A stretch of DNA of 64,000 nt from Rhizobium sp. BK650 (GCF_014195325.1 NZ_JACIBK010000015.1:1-64000); one strand, 5' to 3'; positions 33,396 through 42,816 are shown, counted from the first letter of the stretch. Notes: generated from the sequence alone by a model not told the origin. Translations and numbers: made by a program.

Positions 33396-33634
33396 GGCTC
33401 CACTCCTTCCCGCGTCATCGTATCTTTAGACGCAAATGTACTCCGCGGCAGAGGTTTCCGGAATCATACAGAGGTCTAGGGAGGGCGTATCTTTCGGATG
33501 ATAGGTCCGTGAGCATTTAGTCACATATTGAGCAAAAGCCAGATGGAGACGATTGAATTGCTGCGCCTTACGGTCTTATAGTCGCGGCAACGGCGCCCCA
33601 TCAATCGCGGGTACCATAGGGAAGGAAACCGATC

Positions 33635-34678
33635 ATGACCAAAGTCCGTGCGCTGGTACTGGAGCGCCAGCATGAGCTTGCGCTTCGCGATATCGATCTG
33701 CCTCTGGAGACAGGACCGGGGCAGGTGAAGATCAAGATCCATACCGTCGGCGTCTGCGGCTCGGACGTGCACTATTATACGCATGGCAAGATCGGCCCCT
33801 TCATCGTCAACCAGCCGATGGTGCTGGGCCATGAGGCAGCAGGCACGGTGATCGAGGTCGGCGCAGGTGTGACGCATCTCAACCTCGGCGACCGCGTCTG
33901 CATGGAACCCGGTATTCCGGATCCCAATTCCAAGGCAAGCCGGCTTGGCATGTACAATGTCGATCCGGCGGTCACCTTCTGGGCGACTCCGCCGATCCAT
34001 GGGGTCCTGACGCCCGAGGTCGTGCATTCCGCCAACTACACTTTCAAGCTACCCGACAATGTCAGCTTTGCCGAAGGCGCGATGGTCGAGCCTTTCGCGG
34101 TTGGCATGCAGGCGGCCACCAAGGCGAAGATCGCGCCCGGCGACACCGCCGTCGTTCTTGGCGCCGGTCCTATCGGCACCATGGTGGCGATCGCGGCCCT
34201 TGCCGGCGGTTGCGCCCGTGTGATCGTTGCCGATCTCGCCCAGCCGAAGCTCGATATTGCTGCCCGGTATCAGGGCGTCATTCCGGTCAATATCCGCGAA
34301 AAGAACCTTACCGAGGAAGTGGCCCGCCTGACCGATGGCTGGGGTGCGGATGTGGTCTTTGAATGCTCAGGTTCACCGAAGGCCTGGGAGACGATCATGT
34401 CTCTGCCGCGGCCGGGCGGTGTCATCGTCGCCGTGGGCCTGCCGGTCAATCCCATCGGTTTCGACGTCTCGACGGCCTCGACCAAGGAAATCCGCATAGA
34501 GACTGTGTTCCGTTATGCGCATCAGTATGAGCGCTCGATCGCCCTTCTCGCATCGGGCCGCGTCGACCTGAAGCCGTTGATCTCGGAAACTTTTACATTT
34601 GAGGACTCCATCAAGGCCTTCGACCGCGCGGTCGAGGCACGCCCTGATGACGTCAAGCTGCAGATCGTGATGGAGTAA
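33635..34678 (+). CDS. Xylitol/sorbitol dehydrogenase-like MDR enzyme
   Basis: A 347-residue medium-chain dehydrogenase, probably oxidising a polyol such as xylitol to D-xylulose with NAD+. The catalytic zinc region is intact (GVCGSDVHYYTHGKIG and VLGHEAAGTVIEVGAG, with Glu in MVEPFAVG), and the Rossmann motif is VVLGAGPIGTMVAIAALAGG. The structural-zinc cysteine cluster found in many relatives is missing: the loop is EPGIPDPNSKASRLGMYNVD. Rhizobial xylitol dehydrogenases share that trait as far as I recall. AAGGAAAC precedes the ATG. No transporter or regulator is adjacent, so the physiological substrate is uncertain. Confidence 0.85.
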   Translation: MTKVRALVLERQHELALRDIDLPLETGPGQVKIKIHTVGVCGSDVHYYTHGKIGPFIVNQPMVLGHEAAGTVIEVGAGVTHLNLGDRVCMEPGIPDPNSKASRLGMYNVDPAVTFWATPPIHGVLTPEVVHSANYTFKLPDNVSFAEGAMVEPFAVGMQAATKAKIAPGDTAVVLGAGPIGTMVAIAALAGGCARVIVADLAQPKLDIAARYQGVIPVNIREKNLTEEVARLTDGWGADVVFECSGSPKAWETIMSLPRPGGVIVAVGLPVNPIGFDVSTASTKEIRIETVFRYAHQYERSIALLASGRVDLKPLISETFTFEDSIKAFDRAVEARPDDVKLQIVME

Positions 34679-34683
34679 GACCC

Positions 34684-35253
34684 TTACCGGCGCCCAATGC
34701 CGAGTTTTATCTTGCGAAGCACCAGCGCCGCACCCGCGATGACGGCTGCGGCGCCAACTGCGATCAGCAGGTGGTGATGCAGCGGAAGGCGACCGAAGAT
34801 CTGGTATATCCCCTGGCCGAAGACATAGCCGAGCGCGGTGAAAAGCTGACCCCAGACGAGGGCGGCGAGCAGGTTCAGCACCAGGAACCTTTGCGCCGAT
34901 ATGCGTGTCGTGCCGATGACGATCGGGCTGATCGTCCGCAATCCCACCAGAAAGCGGAATGCGAAGATGAAGCCGGTCGGATATTTTTCGAGAAGCTGCG
35001 TGACACGCGCCAGAGCCGGCGTTTCCATCACGCGTCGAACAACCTTCCATTGGGCCGCATAACGCCCGGCAAAGAACCACATCTGGTCGGCAGCGAAGGA
35101 TCCAGCCGATGCCACCATCGAAGCGGCCCAATAGGTCATCAAACCGCGATGAGCGATGACGCCGCCCAGGAAGGCTGCGGCTTCACCTTCGAAGGCGGTG
35201 CCGAGGAAGAGCGCCGGAAGGCCATAGTTCCCAATCAGCAGTTCGATATTCAA
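34684..35253 (-). CDS. DedA-family membrane protein
   Basis: A DedA/VTT-domain inner-membrane protein, a family with roles in lipid-carrier flipping and membrane homeostasis. Typical parts are YGLPALFLGTAFEGEAAAFL, GSFAADQMWFFAGRYAAQW, and the conserved FRFLVGLRTISPIVIGTTRI. I choose the TTG at 35253 (189 residues): CGGAG is seven bases upstream, and the protein then begins in the normal family position. An ATG at 35370 would add 39 non-conserved residues and overlap the upstream reductase gene. It is in line with that gene, 44 bases behind it. Confidence 0.82.
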   Translation of the reverse strand: MNIELLIGNYGLPALFLGTAFEGEAAAFLGGVIAHRGLMTYWAASMVASAGSFAADQMWFFAGRYAAQWKVVRRVMETPALARVTQLLEKYPTGFIFAFRFLVGLRTISPIVIGTTRISAQRFLVLNLLAALVWGQLFTALGYVFGQGIYQIFGRLPLHHHLLIAVGAAAVIAGAALVLRKIKLGIGRR

Positions 35254-35297
35254 GGCCAGTCTCCGGCTGATTGTTATGGATCTGAAGGCGCTCTGGG

Positions 35298-36659
35298 TCA
35301 GACCGCCTTCAGGTCGCCGAGCAGCGTCGGGATCAGTTCCGAAACCGTCGGATGGATCGGCACGGACCATTGCAGCACCGGATAGGTCGTGCCGGCATTC
35401 ATCGCATCGATGATGCCGTGAATCACCTCGTCGCCCTCGATGCCGAGGATGGCCGCGCCAAGGATTTCCTTGCTCTCCGCATCCGCGACCACCTTCATGA
35501 AACCCTTGGTTTCGCCGCGCTCATTAGCGCGGCCGACCTTGCTCATCGGGCGGGTCGAGACCATGATCCTGCGGCCCGTGGCCCGGGCCTGTTTTTCCGT
35601 CATGCCGACGCGGCCAAGCGGCGGATCGATATAGAGGGCGTAGGCGAGGATGCGGCTCGAAAGCTTGCGGTCTTCGCCATCGAGCAGATTGGCGGCAGCA
35701 ATCTCGAAGTCATTGTAGGACGTATGGGTGAAGGCGCCGTGACCGTTGCAATCGCCAAGCGCCCAGATACCTTCGACATTGGTGGAAAGCCGGTCGTCGA
35801 CGGGGATGTAGCCGTGTTTGTCGGTCACGACGCCGGCGGCATCAAGGCCGAGATCGTCGGTATTCGGTGTGCGGCCGGTGGCGACAAGCACGTGACTTGC
35901 CTCAATCGTCTCGGAATCGATCGTGACGGTCGTACCGTTAGCGCTCTTTGCGAAGCGGATGTCTTTGACGTCGGTATGGATCCTGATGCCTTCGGATATC
36001 AAGATATCGGCGATCGCGTCAGAAATATCCTCGTCTTCGTGGGAGGCGAGCTTCGGACCGCGCTCGATCACAGTCACGTGCGAGCCGAAGCGCCGGTACA
36101 TCTGTGCGAATTCCAGGCCGATATAACTGCCGCCGATGATGGTGAGATGTTTGGGCAGACTGTCGAGATGGATGATGCCGGTCGAGGTGAGAAAGTCGAT
36201 ATCGGCAAGGCCCGGCATGTCCGGGATGACAGGGCGCGCGCCGACATTGAGGAAGATTTTCGGTGCCGTCAGCGTCTCGCCGTTGACGAGAACCTCTTTT
36301 GGGGCGGTGAAGCGGGCATGGCCGGAGATGACCGTCATCGTTTTCATGCCTGCGAACCAGTCGCTCAGACCATTGCGGGCATTCATGGTGACCGTCTCTG
36401 CGCGACTGCGCACCGTCTTCATATCGATGTTGATCTCGCCCGGTATCCGTACTCCGTAATCAGCCCCGCGTCGTGTCACATGGGCAGCACGCGCGCTTGC
36501 GACCAGCGTCTTCGTCGGCATGCAGCCGGCATTGACGCAGGTGCCGCCGAGGAACTTACGTTCGATCAGCGCCACCTTCATCCCCTTTTCCGCCATGCGA
36601 GCGGCGAGGAACGGACCGGCTTGGCCGGCGCCGATGAAGATTGCGTCAAAGGTTTCCAT
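35298..36659 (-). CDS. FAD-dependent disulfide oxidoreductase (class I)
   Basis: A 453-residue flavoprotein of the dihydrolipoamide dehydrogenase / mercuric reductase / glutathione reductase class. The FAD motif is AIFIGAGQAGPFLAARMAEK, the redox disulfide C41-VNAG-C46 lies in GGTCVNAGCMPTKT, the NAD(P) motif is LTIIGGSYIGLEFAQMYRRF, and the dimer-interface His-Glu is HPTVSE. It lacks the heavy-metal domain and C-terminal cysteine pair of true MerA, so "mercuric reductase" would be wrong. The substrate disulfide is unknown. Its ATG overlaps the stop of the DUF4126 gene by one base. Confidence 0.87.
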   Translation of the reverse strand: METFDAIFIGAGQAGPFLAARMAEKGMKVALIERKFLGGTCVNAGCMPTKTLVASARAAHVTRRGADYGVRIPGEINIDMKTVRSRAETVTMNARNGLSDWFAGMKTMTVISGHARFTAPKEVLVNGETLTAPKIFLNVGARPVIPDMPGLADIDFLTSTGIIHLDSLPKHLTIIGGSYIGLEFAQMYRRFGSHVTVIERGPKLASHEDEDISDAIADILISEGIRIHTDVKDIRFAKSANGTTVTIDSETIEASHVLVATGRTPNTDDLGLDAAGVVTDKHGYIPVDDRLSTNVEGIWALGDCNGHGAFTHTSYNDFEIAAANLLDGEDRKLSSRILAYALYIDPPLGRVGMTEKQARATGRRIMVSTRPMSKVGRANERGETKGFMKVVADAESKEILGAAILGIEGDEVIHGIIDAMNAGTTYPVLQWSVPIHPTVSELIPTLLGDLKAV

Positions 36660-37117
36660 CAGCCTGCTGCCACGATGATGATGGCGCCGATGATGGCGAC
36701 GGCATCTTCGATCAGCGCTGCCGGACGATCCTGTCCGAAGGAGGCTGCGAGTTTGGCGCGGGCGCCGGCACCGCCGAGGGTGCCGATCACGGCACCGATC
36801 ACCCCGGCAAGCAGACCGCCGAAGAGCAAGCTGCTGGCCGCGCCTATTACGGCGCCGCTGAGCGCACCCATGACGATGCGGGCGCCGAACTGGATCGGCA
36901 CCTTGCGTGACGGCGTGGTAGGCAATTGGTCGGTGATGAGCTCAACGACAGCAAGTATGGTGAAAACCCATGGCGTCCACCGATAGCCCATGAAAGCAAG
37001 CGGTGTCTGAGAGAGATCGTACCATCCAAGCGCAGCACCCCATGCGACGGCCGCGGGCGCAGTCATGGCGCGAAGGCCGGCAACGATGCCGATGAGGAAT
37101 GCGAGCAGCAGAAACAT
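36659..37117 (-). CDS. DUF4126 membrane protein
   Basis: A 152-residue integral membrane protein with about five hydrophobic segments. The family signature is visible: GLRAMTAPAAVAWGAALGW, ELITDQLPTTPSRKVPIQFG and the glycine-rich GAVIGTLGGAGARAKLA. Function unknown. It is translationally coupled to the flavin oxidoreductase (TGATG overlap), which makes a shared redox or membrane role possible. DedA follows, so the three form an operon. Confidence 0.8.
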   Translation of the reverse strand: MFLLLAFLIGIVAGLRAMTAPAAVAWGAALGWYDLSQTPLAFMGYRWTPWVFTILAVVELITDQLPTTPSRKVPIQFGARIVMGALSGAVIGAASSLLFGGLLAGVIGAVIGTLGGAGARAKLAASFGQDRPAALIEDAVAIIGAIIIVAAG

Positions 37118-37212
37118 GGCAAATTCCCCTCAAGCCGTCGGCTTTCCTGCCGCGGTAGAGGAAAAGTTGCACATTGTTAACTCCGTTGCAATTCGTCTCG
37201 TGCGCGAGCGAA

Positions 37213-38400
37213 TTAGTTGGAAAAGGCTGCGATACCGGTGATGGCGCGGCCGAGGATCAGCGCGTGGATATCATGCGTTCCCTCGTAGGTGTTGACCACT
37301 TCAAGATTGACGAGGTGGCGCGCAACGCCGAATTCATCGGAAATGCCGTTGCCACCAAGCATGTCGCGGGCGGCCCGGGCGATCTCGAGAGCCTTGCCGC
37401 AGGAATTGCGCTTCAGGATCGAGGTCAGTTCGACCGGCGGATGGCCTTCCTCTTTCATGCGGCCAAGGCGCAAACATCCCTGAAGGCCGAGCGAGATCTC
37501 GGTCGCCATGTCGGCGAGCTTCTTCTGGATGAGCTGGTTGGCAGCCAATGGCCGGCCGAATTGCTGGCGATCGAGCGTATATTGCCTGGCCGTCGCGAAA
37601 CACGCTTCGGCTGCGCCGAGCGCGCCCCAGGCAATGCCGAAGCGGGCCGAGTTGAGGCAGGTGAAGGGGCCTTTGAGACCACTGACATCAGGCAGCAGAT
37701 TTTCTTCCGGCACGAAGACGTTGTCCATGACGACTTCGCCGGTGATGGAGGCCCGCAGCCCGACCTTTCCCTCTATCTTCGGCGCCGAGAGGCCCTTCCA
37801 GCCCTTCTCCAAGATGAAGCCGCGGATGAGGCCATCCTCGGTCTTTGCCCAGACGACGAAGATATCGGCGATCGGCGCATTGGAAATCCAAGTCTTGGAG
37901 CCGGTCAGGCTATAGCCGCCGTCGACCTTCTTCGCCCGTGTTGCCATGGAGCCTGGGTCGGAACCATGATTGGGTTCGGTAAGGCCAAAGCAGCCGATCC
38001 ATTCGCCGGTGGCAAGCTTCGGCAGATATTTTTTCTTCTGCTCTTGCGAGCCGAAGGCATCGATCGGGACCATGACCAGGGAGGACTGCACGCTCATCAT
38101 CGAGCGGTAGCCGCTATCCACCCGCTCGACCTCGCGGGCGATGAGACCATAGGCGACATAGCCGAGGCCAGCGCCGCCATATTCCGGATCGATCGTGGGG
38201 CCGAGAAGGCCGAGTTCGCCCATCTCCCTGAAAATTTCCGGATCGGTCTTCTCATGGCGAAAGGCTTCCAGCACGCGCGGTCCAAGCTTTTCCTGCGCAT
38301 AGGCGTGAGCGGTTTCCTGCACCATGCGCTCCTCATCGGTCAGTTGTTCCACGAGCCGGAATGGATCGGCCCAGTCGAAAACCTCGCGCGTATGCTGCAT
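37213..38400 (-). CDS. gcdH: Glutaryl-CoA dehydrogenase-like acyl-CoA dehydrogenase
   Basis: A 395-residue acyl-CoA dehydrogenase. In lysine and tryptophan breakdown the GcdH branch oxidises and decarboxylates glutaryl-CoA to crotonyl-CoA. Landmarks are GCFGLTEPNHGSDPGSMATR, TGSKTWISNAPIADIFVVWA, ARFGIAWGALGAAEACF, RQQFGRPLAANQLIQKKLAD and the catalytic Glu in NTYEGTHDIHALILGRA. I use the ATG at 38400, seven bases after GAGGAG. It is alone on this strand, with the cupin gene divergent. Confidence 0.87.
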   Translation of the reverse strand: MQHTREVFDWADPFRLVEQLTDEERMVQETAHAYAQEKLGPRVLEAFRHEKTDPEIFREMGELGLLGPTIDPEYGGAGLGYVAYGLIAREVERVDSGYRSMMSVQSSLVMVPIDAFGSQEQKKKYLPKLATGEWIGCFGLTEPNHGSDPGSMATRAKKVDGGYSLTGSKTWISNAPIADIFVVWAKTEDGLIRGFILEKGWKGLSAPKIEGKVGLRASITGEVVMDNVFVPEENLLPDVSGLKGPFTCLNSARFGIAWGALGAAEACFATARQYTLDRQQFGRPLAANQLIQKKLADMATEISLGLQGCLRLGRMKEEGHPPVELTSILKRNSCGKALEIARAARDMLGGNGISDEFGVARHLVNLEVVNTYEGTHDIHALILGRAITGIAAFSN

Positions 38401-38568
38401 GTCCAGTCTCCTCACCTGTATTCACGCATGCTTGATTTAAGGTCGCATAGACCCGAGCGTTTGCGGCGTCAACAAGGCGACCATCCCGCCAAAGATCAAG
38501 ACCCGCCTTTTCAAATGGTGGCTGGTGCGCCAGTTTGCGCGCAATGGATTCTGGAGTGAGGAGCAGAC

Positions 38569-38907
38569 ATGTCATCGAGCGATCTCTTCGTACCGGCGGA
38601 AGGTGGCGAATGGGTAAACCCCGAACCGGGCGTGACCCGCCGTATCATGACCTATCTACCCGAGATGATGATGGTGGAGGTCGCTTTCGAGGCAGGCGCC
38701 GTGGGGGCTGCCCATTTCCACCCCCACATCCAGGCAAGCTATGTCGCGCAAGGAAGCTTCGAGGTGACGATCGACGGGCGCACCGAAGTCTTGAGGCAGG
38801 GCGGCAGCTTCATCGTTCCGCCCAATCTCGTCCATGGTGTCAAGGCGCTGGAAAAGGGCAGGCTGATCGACACTTTCACCCCGCACCGCGCCGAATTCCT
38901 GAAATAA
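38569..38907 (+). CDS. KdgF-like cupin protein
   Basis: A 112-residue single-domain cupin. The metal motif is intact: AAHFHPHIQASYVAQGSFEV supplies the His/Gln ligands, and PPNLVHGVKAL the last His. It resembles KdgF of pectin and alginate breakdown, which converts unsaturated uronates to linear keto forms (MMMVEVAFEAGAVGAAHFHP and LIDTFTPHRAEFL fit that family). No uronate pathway gene is adjacent, so the substrate is uncertain. GTGAGGAGCAGAC gives a good ribosome binding site. It converges on the LysR gene with no gap. Confidence 0.75.
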   Translation: MSSSDLFVPAEGGEWVNPEPGVTRRIMTYLPEMMMVEVAFEAGAVGAAHFHPHIQASYVAQGSFEVTIDGRTEVLRQGGSFIVPPNLVHGVKALEKGRLIDTFTPHRAEFLK

Positions 38908-39858
38908 TCACACCTCTGGCTTTGCCTTTCGAACTGCGGCGGAGCCGATATAGGGTGGTATGAAGCATGCCTCGTCGCTGCGCACGGCTTCCCGCAGGAA
39001 GTCGATGACGGCGCGCACGCGCGGCGCCTGTTTGAGATCCCGGTGGCAGGTGATCCAGTAGTGGCGCTTGAGATCGATCTCATCCGGAAGGACGCGCACG
39101 AGTTCGGGATAACGGCAGGCAAAGAAATAGGGCAGGATGCCGAGGCCGAGCCCGTTTCTGGTGGCCGTCAGCTGGGCAAAGATACTGGAACTTTGGAATT
39201 GCGGCTTGATGCGCGGATGCACATCGCCGAGATAATCGAGCCCCGGCGCGAAGATCATCTCTTCGATATAACTGATGAAGGGGTGGTTCAGCAGATCGTC
39301 CCGCGTCCGGATCGGCGCGGCGCGCGCCAGGTAATCGCGGGAAGCGTAGACCTGCAGATGGTAATCCGTAAGCTTCTCCGCAAAATATGGCCCGCCCTTC
39401 GGCTCGTCGAGGACGACGGATATATCCGCCTCCTTGCGCGAGAGCGACATGATCTGCTGGATGGTGACGAGCTCGAGCGCGAGATGCGGATGGCGGGCGG
39501 CAAATTGCGGCAGGACGGTCGCAAAGAAGAAATTGGCGAAGCCCTCAGGTGCGCTGAGGCGCACGAGACCGCGCTGGCTGAGCGAGCCATCGGCGAGATC
39601 GGCTCGCAGCCGTTCCGTTTCCTTCTCCATCTTCTCGGCGGTTTCGACAAAGCGTGTGCCCATGGCAGTCAGCACGTAACCGCGCGGATTGCGCTCGAAG
39701 AGCTTCACCTTCAGGGCAAATTCCAGCCGGTCGATGCGCCGCGAGACGGTTGCGTGGCTTGAGCGCAACTGCCGGGCGGCCGTTGAAAGCTGGCCGGTGC
39801 GGGCGACGGCTAGAAAAAACTGCAGGTCGTCCCAAGTAAACTGCGAAGCATGGCTCAT
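38908..39858 (-). CDS. LysR-family regulator divergent from the HAAT importer
   Basis: A 316-residue LysR regulator. The HTH (residues about 8-66) reads FFLAVARTGQLSTAARQLRS, then SHATVSRRIDRLEF, and the effector domain spans about 95-300. It lies divergent to the branched-chain-type importer at 40111, the usual arrangement for control of that operon, and its 3' end abuts the cupin gene. The inducer is unknown. Confidence 0.9.
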   Translation of the reverse strand: MSHASQFTWDDLQFFLAVARTGQLSTAARQLRSSHATVSRRIDRLEFALKVKLFERNPRGYVLTAMGTRFVETAEKMEKETERLRADLADGSLSQRGLVRLSAPEGFANFFFATVLPQFAARHPHLALELVTIQQIMSLSRKEADISVVLDEPKGGPYFAEKLTDYHLQVYASRDYLARAAPIRTRDDLLNHPFISYIEEMIFAPGLDYLGDVHPRIKPQFQSSSIFAQLTATRNGLGLGILPYFFACRYPELVRVLPDEIDLKRHYWITCHRDLKQAPRVRAVIDFLREAVRSDEACFIPPYIGSAAVRKAKPEV

Positions 39859-39946
39859 CGATGTCGCCCATCCGTCTACGCCTTTGGTCTAATTCCGCCC
39901 GCAAAGGAGTGCGTTTGGAACGTCTCTACAGCGCCATTATGACGGG

Positions 39947-39958
39947 TTTTGTGCAAAA
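39947..39958. promoter_or_regulatory. Palindromic LysR-type site
   Basis: TTTTG-TG-CAAAA is a perfect dyad and, with the next base, fits the LysR T-N11-A pattern. It lies between the divergent LysR and importer genes, 89 bases upstream of the regulator start. Confidence 0.35.
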
Positions 39959-40110
39959 ACGAACAGATACTGTTTGGAATTAGATGTAAACCGGCAGTTG
40001 CCTCGTGAAGGAAATTCCGTGATCGTAGGGGCGAAACGACCGCTTTGAGGAGGGCGGGTCGCCAAATTTGAACAGATTCGCAATCTGGCCAATCTCTGGG
40101 AGGAGAGACT

Positions 40111-41322
40111 ATGCGAAAGAATTTCATTGCGTCCGTTGCATTTTTGCTTGCAAGCAGCACTGCCGTGTTTGCCCAGAGCGCAGCCATTTCCGATGGTAAG
40201 GTCAAGATCGGGATTCTGAACGACCAGTCGGGCGTCTATGCCGACTTCGGCGGCAAATCCTCTGTCGAGGCAGCAAAGATGGCTGTCGAGGATTTCGGCG
40301 GCAAAGTGCTCGACATGCCAATCGAGATCGTGAATGCCGACCACCAGAACAAGCCTGATATCGCCTCCAACATCGCCCGCCAGTGGTATGACACCGAACA
40401 GGTCGATGCCATCATGGAGCTGACGACCTCTTCTGTGGCGCTTGCGGTACAGGCCATTGCCAAGGAAAAGAAGAAGATCGACATCGTCACCGGTGCGGCG
40501 ACCACGGATCTCACCGGCAAGGCCTGTTCACCCTACGGCTTCCATTGGGCCTATGACACTCATGCTCTGGCCGTCGGCACCGGCGGCGCGCTGGTCAAAC
40601 AGGGCGGCGACAGCTGGTTTTTCCTGACGGCGGATTATGCCTTCGGCTACTCGCTGGAACAGCAGACTACCGATTATGTGAAGGCGAGCGGCGGCACGGT
40701 CGTCGGTTCGGTGCGCCATCCCTTGTCGACCCAGGACTTCTCGTCCTTCCTGCTGCAGGCCCAATCGTCCGGCGCCAAGGTCATCGGTCTTGCCAATGCC
40801 GGCCTCGATACGTCGAACGCCATCAAGCAGGCCGCCGAATTCGGCATTACCCAGGGCGGCCAGCACTTGGCGGCGCTGCTCTTCACGCTCGCCGAGGTCC
40901 ACGGCCTCGGCATGGAGGCCGCGCAGGGCCTGACGCTGACGGAAGGCTATTACTGGAACCGCGATGACCAGAGCCGGGAATTCGGCAAGAAGTTCTTTGC
41001 GCGCACCGGCAAGATGCCGAACATGATCCATGCCGGCACCTATTCGGCCGTTATGCAATATCTGAAGGCGATCCAGAAGGCGGGCACTGACGAAACCGAA
41101 GCCGTCTCCAAGCAACTTCACGCGATGCCCGTCGACGACGTTTTCGGCCGTGGCGGCACGGTCGGGCCGAACGGCCGCATGATCCACGATATGTACTTGC
41201 TGCAGGTCAAGAAGCCGGCGGAAAGCAAGGAGCCGTGGGACTATTTCAACGTCCTCGCGACCATCCCGGGCAAGGAAGCCTATATCGACCCCGCCAAGAG
41301 CGGCTGCGATCTGGTGAAATAG
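40111..41322 (+). CDS. HAAT-family substrate-binding protein
   Basis: A 403-residue periplasmic binding protein of the branched-chain amino acid (Peripla_BP_6) class. The signal peptide ends at AVFA. The mature start (KVKIGILNDQSGVYADFGGK) and the NAVMELTT-like ligand region, here VDAIMELTTSSVALAVQAIA, fit the family. The ligand need not be an amino acid, because this class also binds aromatic acids, amides and urea. GGGAGGAGAGACT precedes the ATG. The ATPase gene starts three bases after the stop. Confidence 0.88.
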   Translation: MRKNFIASVAFLLASSTAVFAQSAAISDGKVKIGILNDQSGVYADFGGKSSVEAAKMAVEDFGGKVLDMPIEIVNADHQNKPDIASNIARQWYDTEQVDAIMELTTSSVALAVQAIAKEKKKIDIVTGAATTDLTGKACSPYGFHWAYDTHALAVGTGGALVKQGGDSWFFLTADYAFGYSLEQQTTDYVKASGGTVVGSVRHPLSTQDFSSFLLQAQSSGAKVIGLANAGLDTSNAIKQAAEFGITQGGQHLAALLFTLAEVHGLGMEAAQGLTLTEGYYWNRDDQSREFGKKFFARTGKMPNMIHAGTYSAVMQYLKAIQKAGTDETEAVSKQLHAMPVDDVFGRGGTVGPNGRMIHDMYLLQVKKPAESKEPWDYFNVLATIPGKEAYIDPAKSGCDLVK

Positions 41323-41325
41323 GAT

Positions 41326-42111
41326 ATGGCGGTCTCCGCGTTTGAAACTAAGGCCAAGCCGCGGGTGGTGCTTTCTGCCCGCGGCCTGCGGCGTGATTTC
41401 GGCGGCTTCACCGCCGTCAAGAATGTCGATCTCGATGTCCATGATGCCAGCGTCCACGCGCTGATCGGGCCGAACGGCGCCGGCAAGACGACAGTGTTCA
41501 ACCTGCTCACCAAGTTCCTGCAGCCGACATCGGGCACGATCATGCTGATGGGCACGGATATTACCAGGACGCCGCCGGACAGGGTGGCGCGCATGGGCCT
41601 CGTCCGCTCCTTCCAGATTTCCGCGGTCTTTCCGCATTTGACAGTGCTCGACAATGTGCGGGTCGCCTTGCAGCGGCCGAACAATCTCTCCACGCAGTTC
41701 TGGCGACCGCTTTCGGCGCTCGACAGCCTGAACGAGCGGGCCGAACAATTGCTTGCAAGCGTCGGGCTTTCCAAAGAGCGCGATCACATTGCTGCCGATC
41801 TTTCCTATGGCCGCAAGCGGGTGCTGGAAATTGCGACCACGCTGGCGCTCGACCCGAAAGTGCTGCTCCTCGACGAGCCGATGGCTGGCATGGGCCAGGA
41901 GGATATCAGCGTCGTCTCCGCCATTATCCGCGATGTTGCGCGCGACCGGGCGGTCTTGATGGTCGAGCATAATCTCTCGGTCGTTGCCAATATCTGCCAG
42001 CATGTCACCGTGCTGCAGCGTGGCGAGATCCTCGCCGAAGGCGATTATGCGGCCGTCAGCCAGGACGAGCGCGTCCGCCAGGCCTATATGGGCACGGAGG
42101 AATACCACTGA
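41326..42111 (+). CDS. HAAT importer ATPase 1 (LivG-like)
   Basis: A 261-residue ABC ATPase. Walker A is GPNGAGKTTVFNLLTKF, the LivG-type loop reads ARMGLVRSFQISAVFPHLTV, the signature LSYGRKRVLEIATTLA and Walker B VLLLDEPMAGMG. One unusual point is that the signature is LSYG instead of LSGG, as seen in other LivG proteins. It is coupled to the LivF-like gene by a TGATG overlap. Confidence 0.9.
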   Translation: MAVSAFETKAKPRVVLSARGLRRDFGGFTAVKNVDLDVHDASVHALIGPNGAGKTTVFNLLTKFLQPTSGTIMLMGTDITRTPPDRVARMGLVRSFQISAVFPHLTVLDNVRVALQRPNNLSTQFWRPLSALDSLNERAEQLLASVGLSKERDHIAADLSYGRKRVLEIATTLALDPKVLLLDEPMAGMGQEDISVVSAIIRDVARDRAVLMVEHNLSVVANICQHVTVLQRGEILAEGDYAAVSQDERVRQAYMGTEEYH

Positions 42112-42812
42112 TGGCCGCCCTTCTCGAAGTCCAGGGGCTGAATGCCTGGTATGGCGAAAGCCACATCCTGCACGGCATCGACATGACGGTCGGCGAGGGC
42201 GAAACGGTGACGATCCTCGGCCGCAACGGTGTCGGCAAGACGACGACGCTGCGCACCATCACCGGCATCGTGCGGGCCCGAAAGGGAAGGATCAGCTTCG
42301 CCGGCACCGATATGATGCAGGTGCCGCTGCACAAGACGGCGCATAAGGGCATCGGCTTCGTTCCCGAAGAACGCGGCATATTCTCGACACTGACAGTTTC
42401 GGAAAACCTGCTGCTGCCGCCCGTCGTCGCCCCCGGCGGCATGAGCCTTGAGGAAATCTACGCACTTTTTCCGAACCTCTACGAGCGGCGCACGAGTTCG
42501 GGCACGAAGCTCTCCGGCGGCGAACAGCAGATGCTGGCGATCGCCCGTATCCTGCGGACCGGCGTGCGTCTGCTGCTGCTCGATGAGCCGACTGAGGGAC
42601 TAGCGCCTGTCATCGTGCAGCGCATCGGCGAGATTCTGAAGACGCTGAAGGAGCGCGGCATGACGATCGTGCTCGTCGAACAGAATTTCCGGTTCGCAAG
42701 CCGTATTGCCGATCGCTTCTATCTGATGGATCATGGCCAGATGGTCTCGGAATTCCCGGTCGGCGAGCTGCCGCAGCGCATGGATGTGCTGCACAAGGTT
42801 CTGGGAGTGTGA
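42111..42812 (+). CDS. HAAT importer ATPase 2 (LivF-like)
   Basis: A 233-residue ABC ATPase, partner of the LivG-like protein. Walker A is GRNGVGKTTTLRTITGI, the LivF-type segment GIGFVPEERGIFSTLTVSEN, the signature LSGGEQQMLAIARIL and Walker B LLLLDEPTEGLAP. It overlaps the preceding gene by one base and is four bases from the first permease. Confidence 0.9.
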   Translation: MAALLEVQGLNAWYGESHILHGIDMTVGEGETVTILGRNGVGKTTTLRTITGIVRARKGRISFAGTDMMQVPLHKTAHKGIGFVPEERGIFSTLTVSENLLLPPVVAPGGMSLEEIYALFPNLYERRTSSGTKLSGGEQQMLAIARILRTGVRLLLLDEPTEGLAPVIVQRIGEILKTLKERGMTIVLVEQNFRFASRIADRFYLMDHGQMVSEFPVGELPQRMDVLHKVLGV

Positions 42813-42816
42813 CGCG

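Noticed and set aside
35254..35370. ATG-started longer DedA protein
   Set aside because: The added 39 residues are not family-like and overlap the reductase gene. The TTG at 35253 has a good ribosome binding site.
35298..36659. Assignment as mercuric reductase
   Set aside because: There is no heavy-metal domain, no C-terminal cysteine pair, and no mer genes nearby.
35352..36986. A 544-codon open frame antisense to the flavin oxidoreductase and DUF4126 genes
   Set aside because: It mirrors the real genes, has no recognisable domain and spans two of them.
37174..38559. A 461-codon open frame antisense to the acyl-CoA dehydrogenase
   Set aside because: It mirrors the dehydrogenase frame. Amino acid content is skewed as expected for a shadow.
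40528..42108. A 526-codon open frame antisense to the HAAT binding protein and LivG-like genes
   Set aside because: Antisense shadow of two well-supported genes, without a ribosome binding site or domain.
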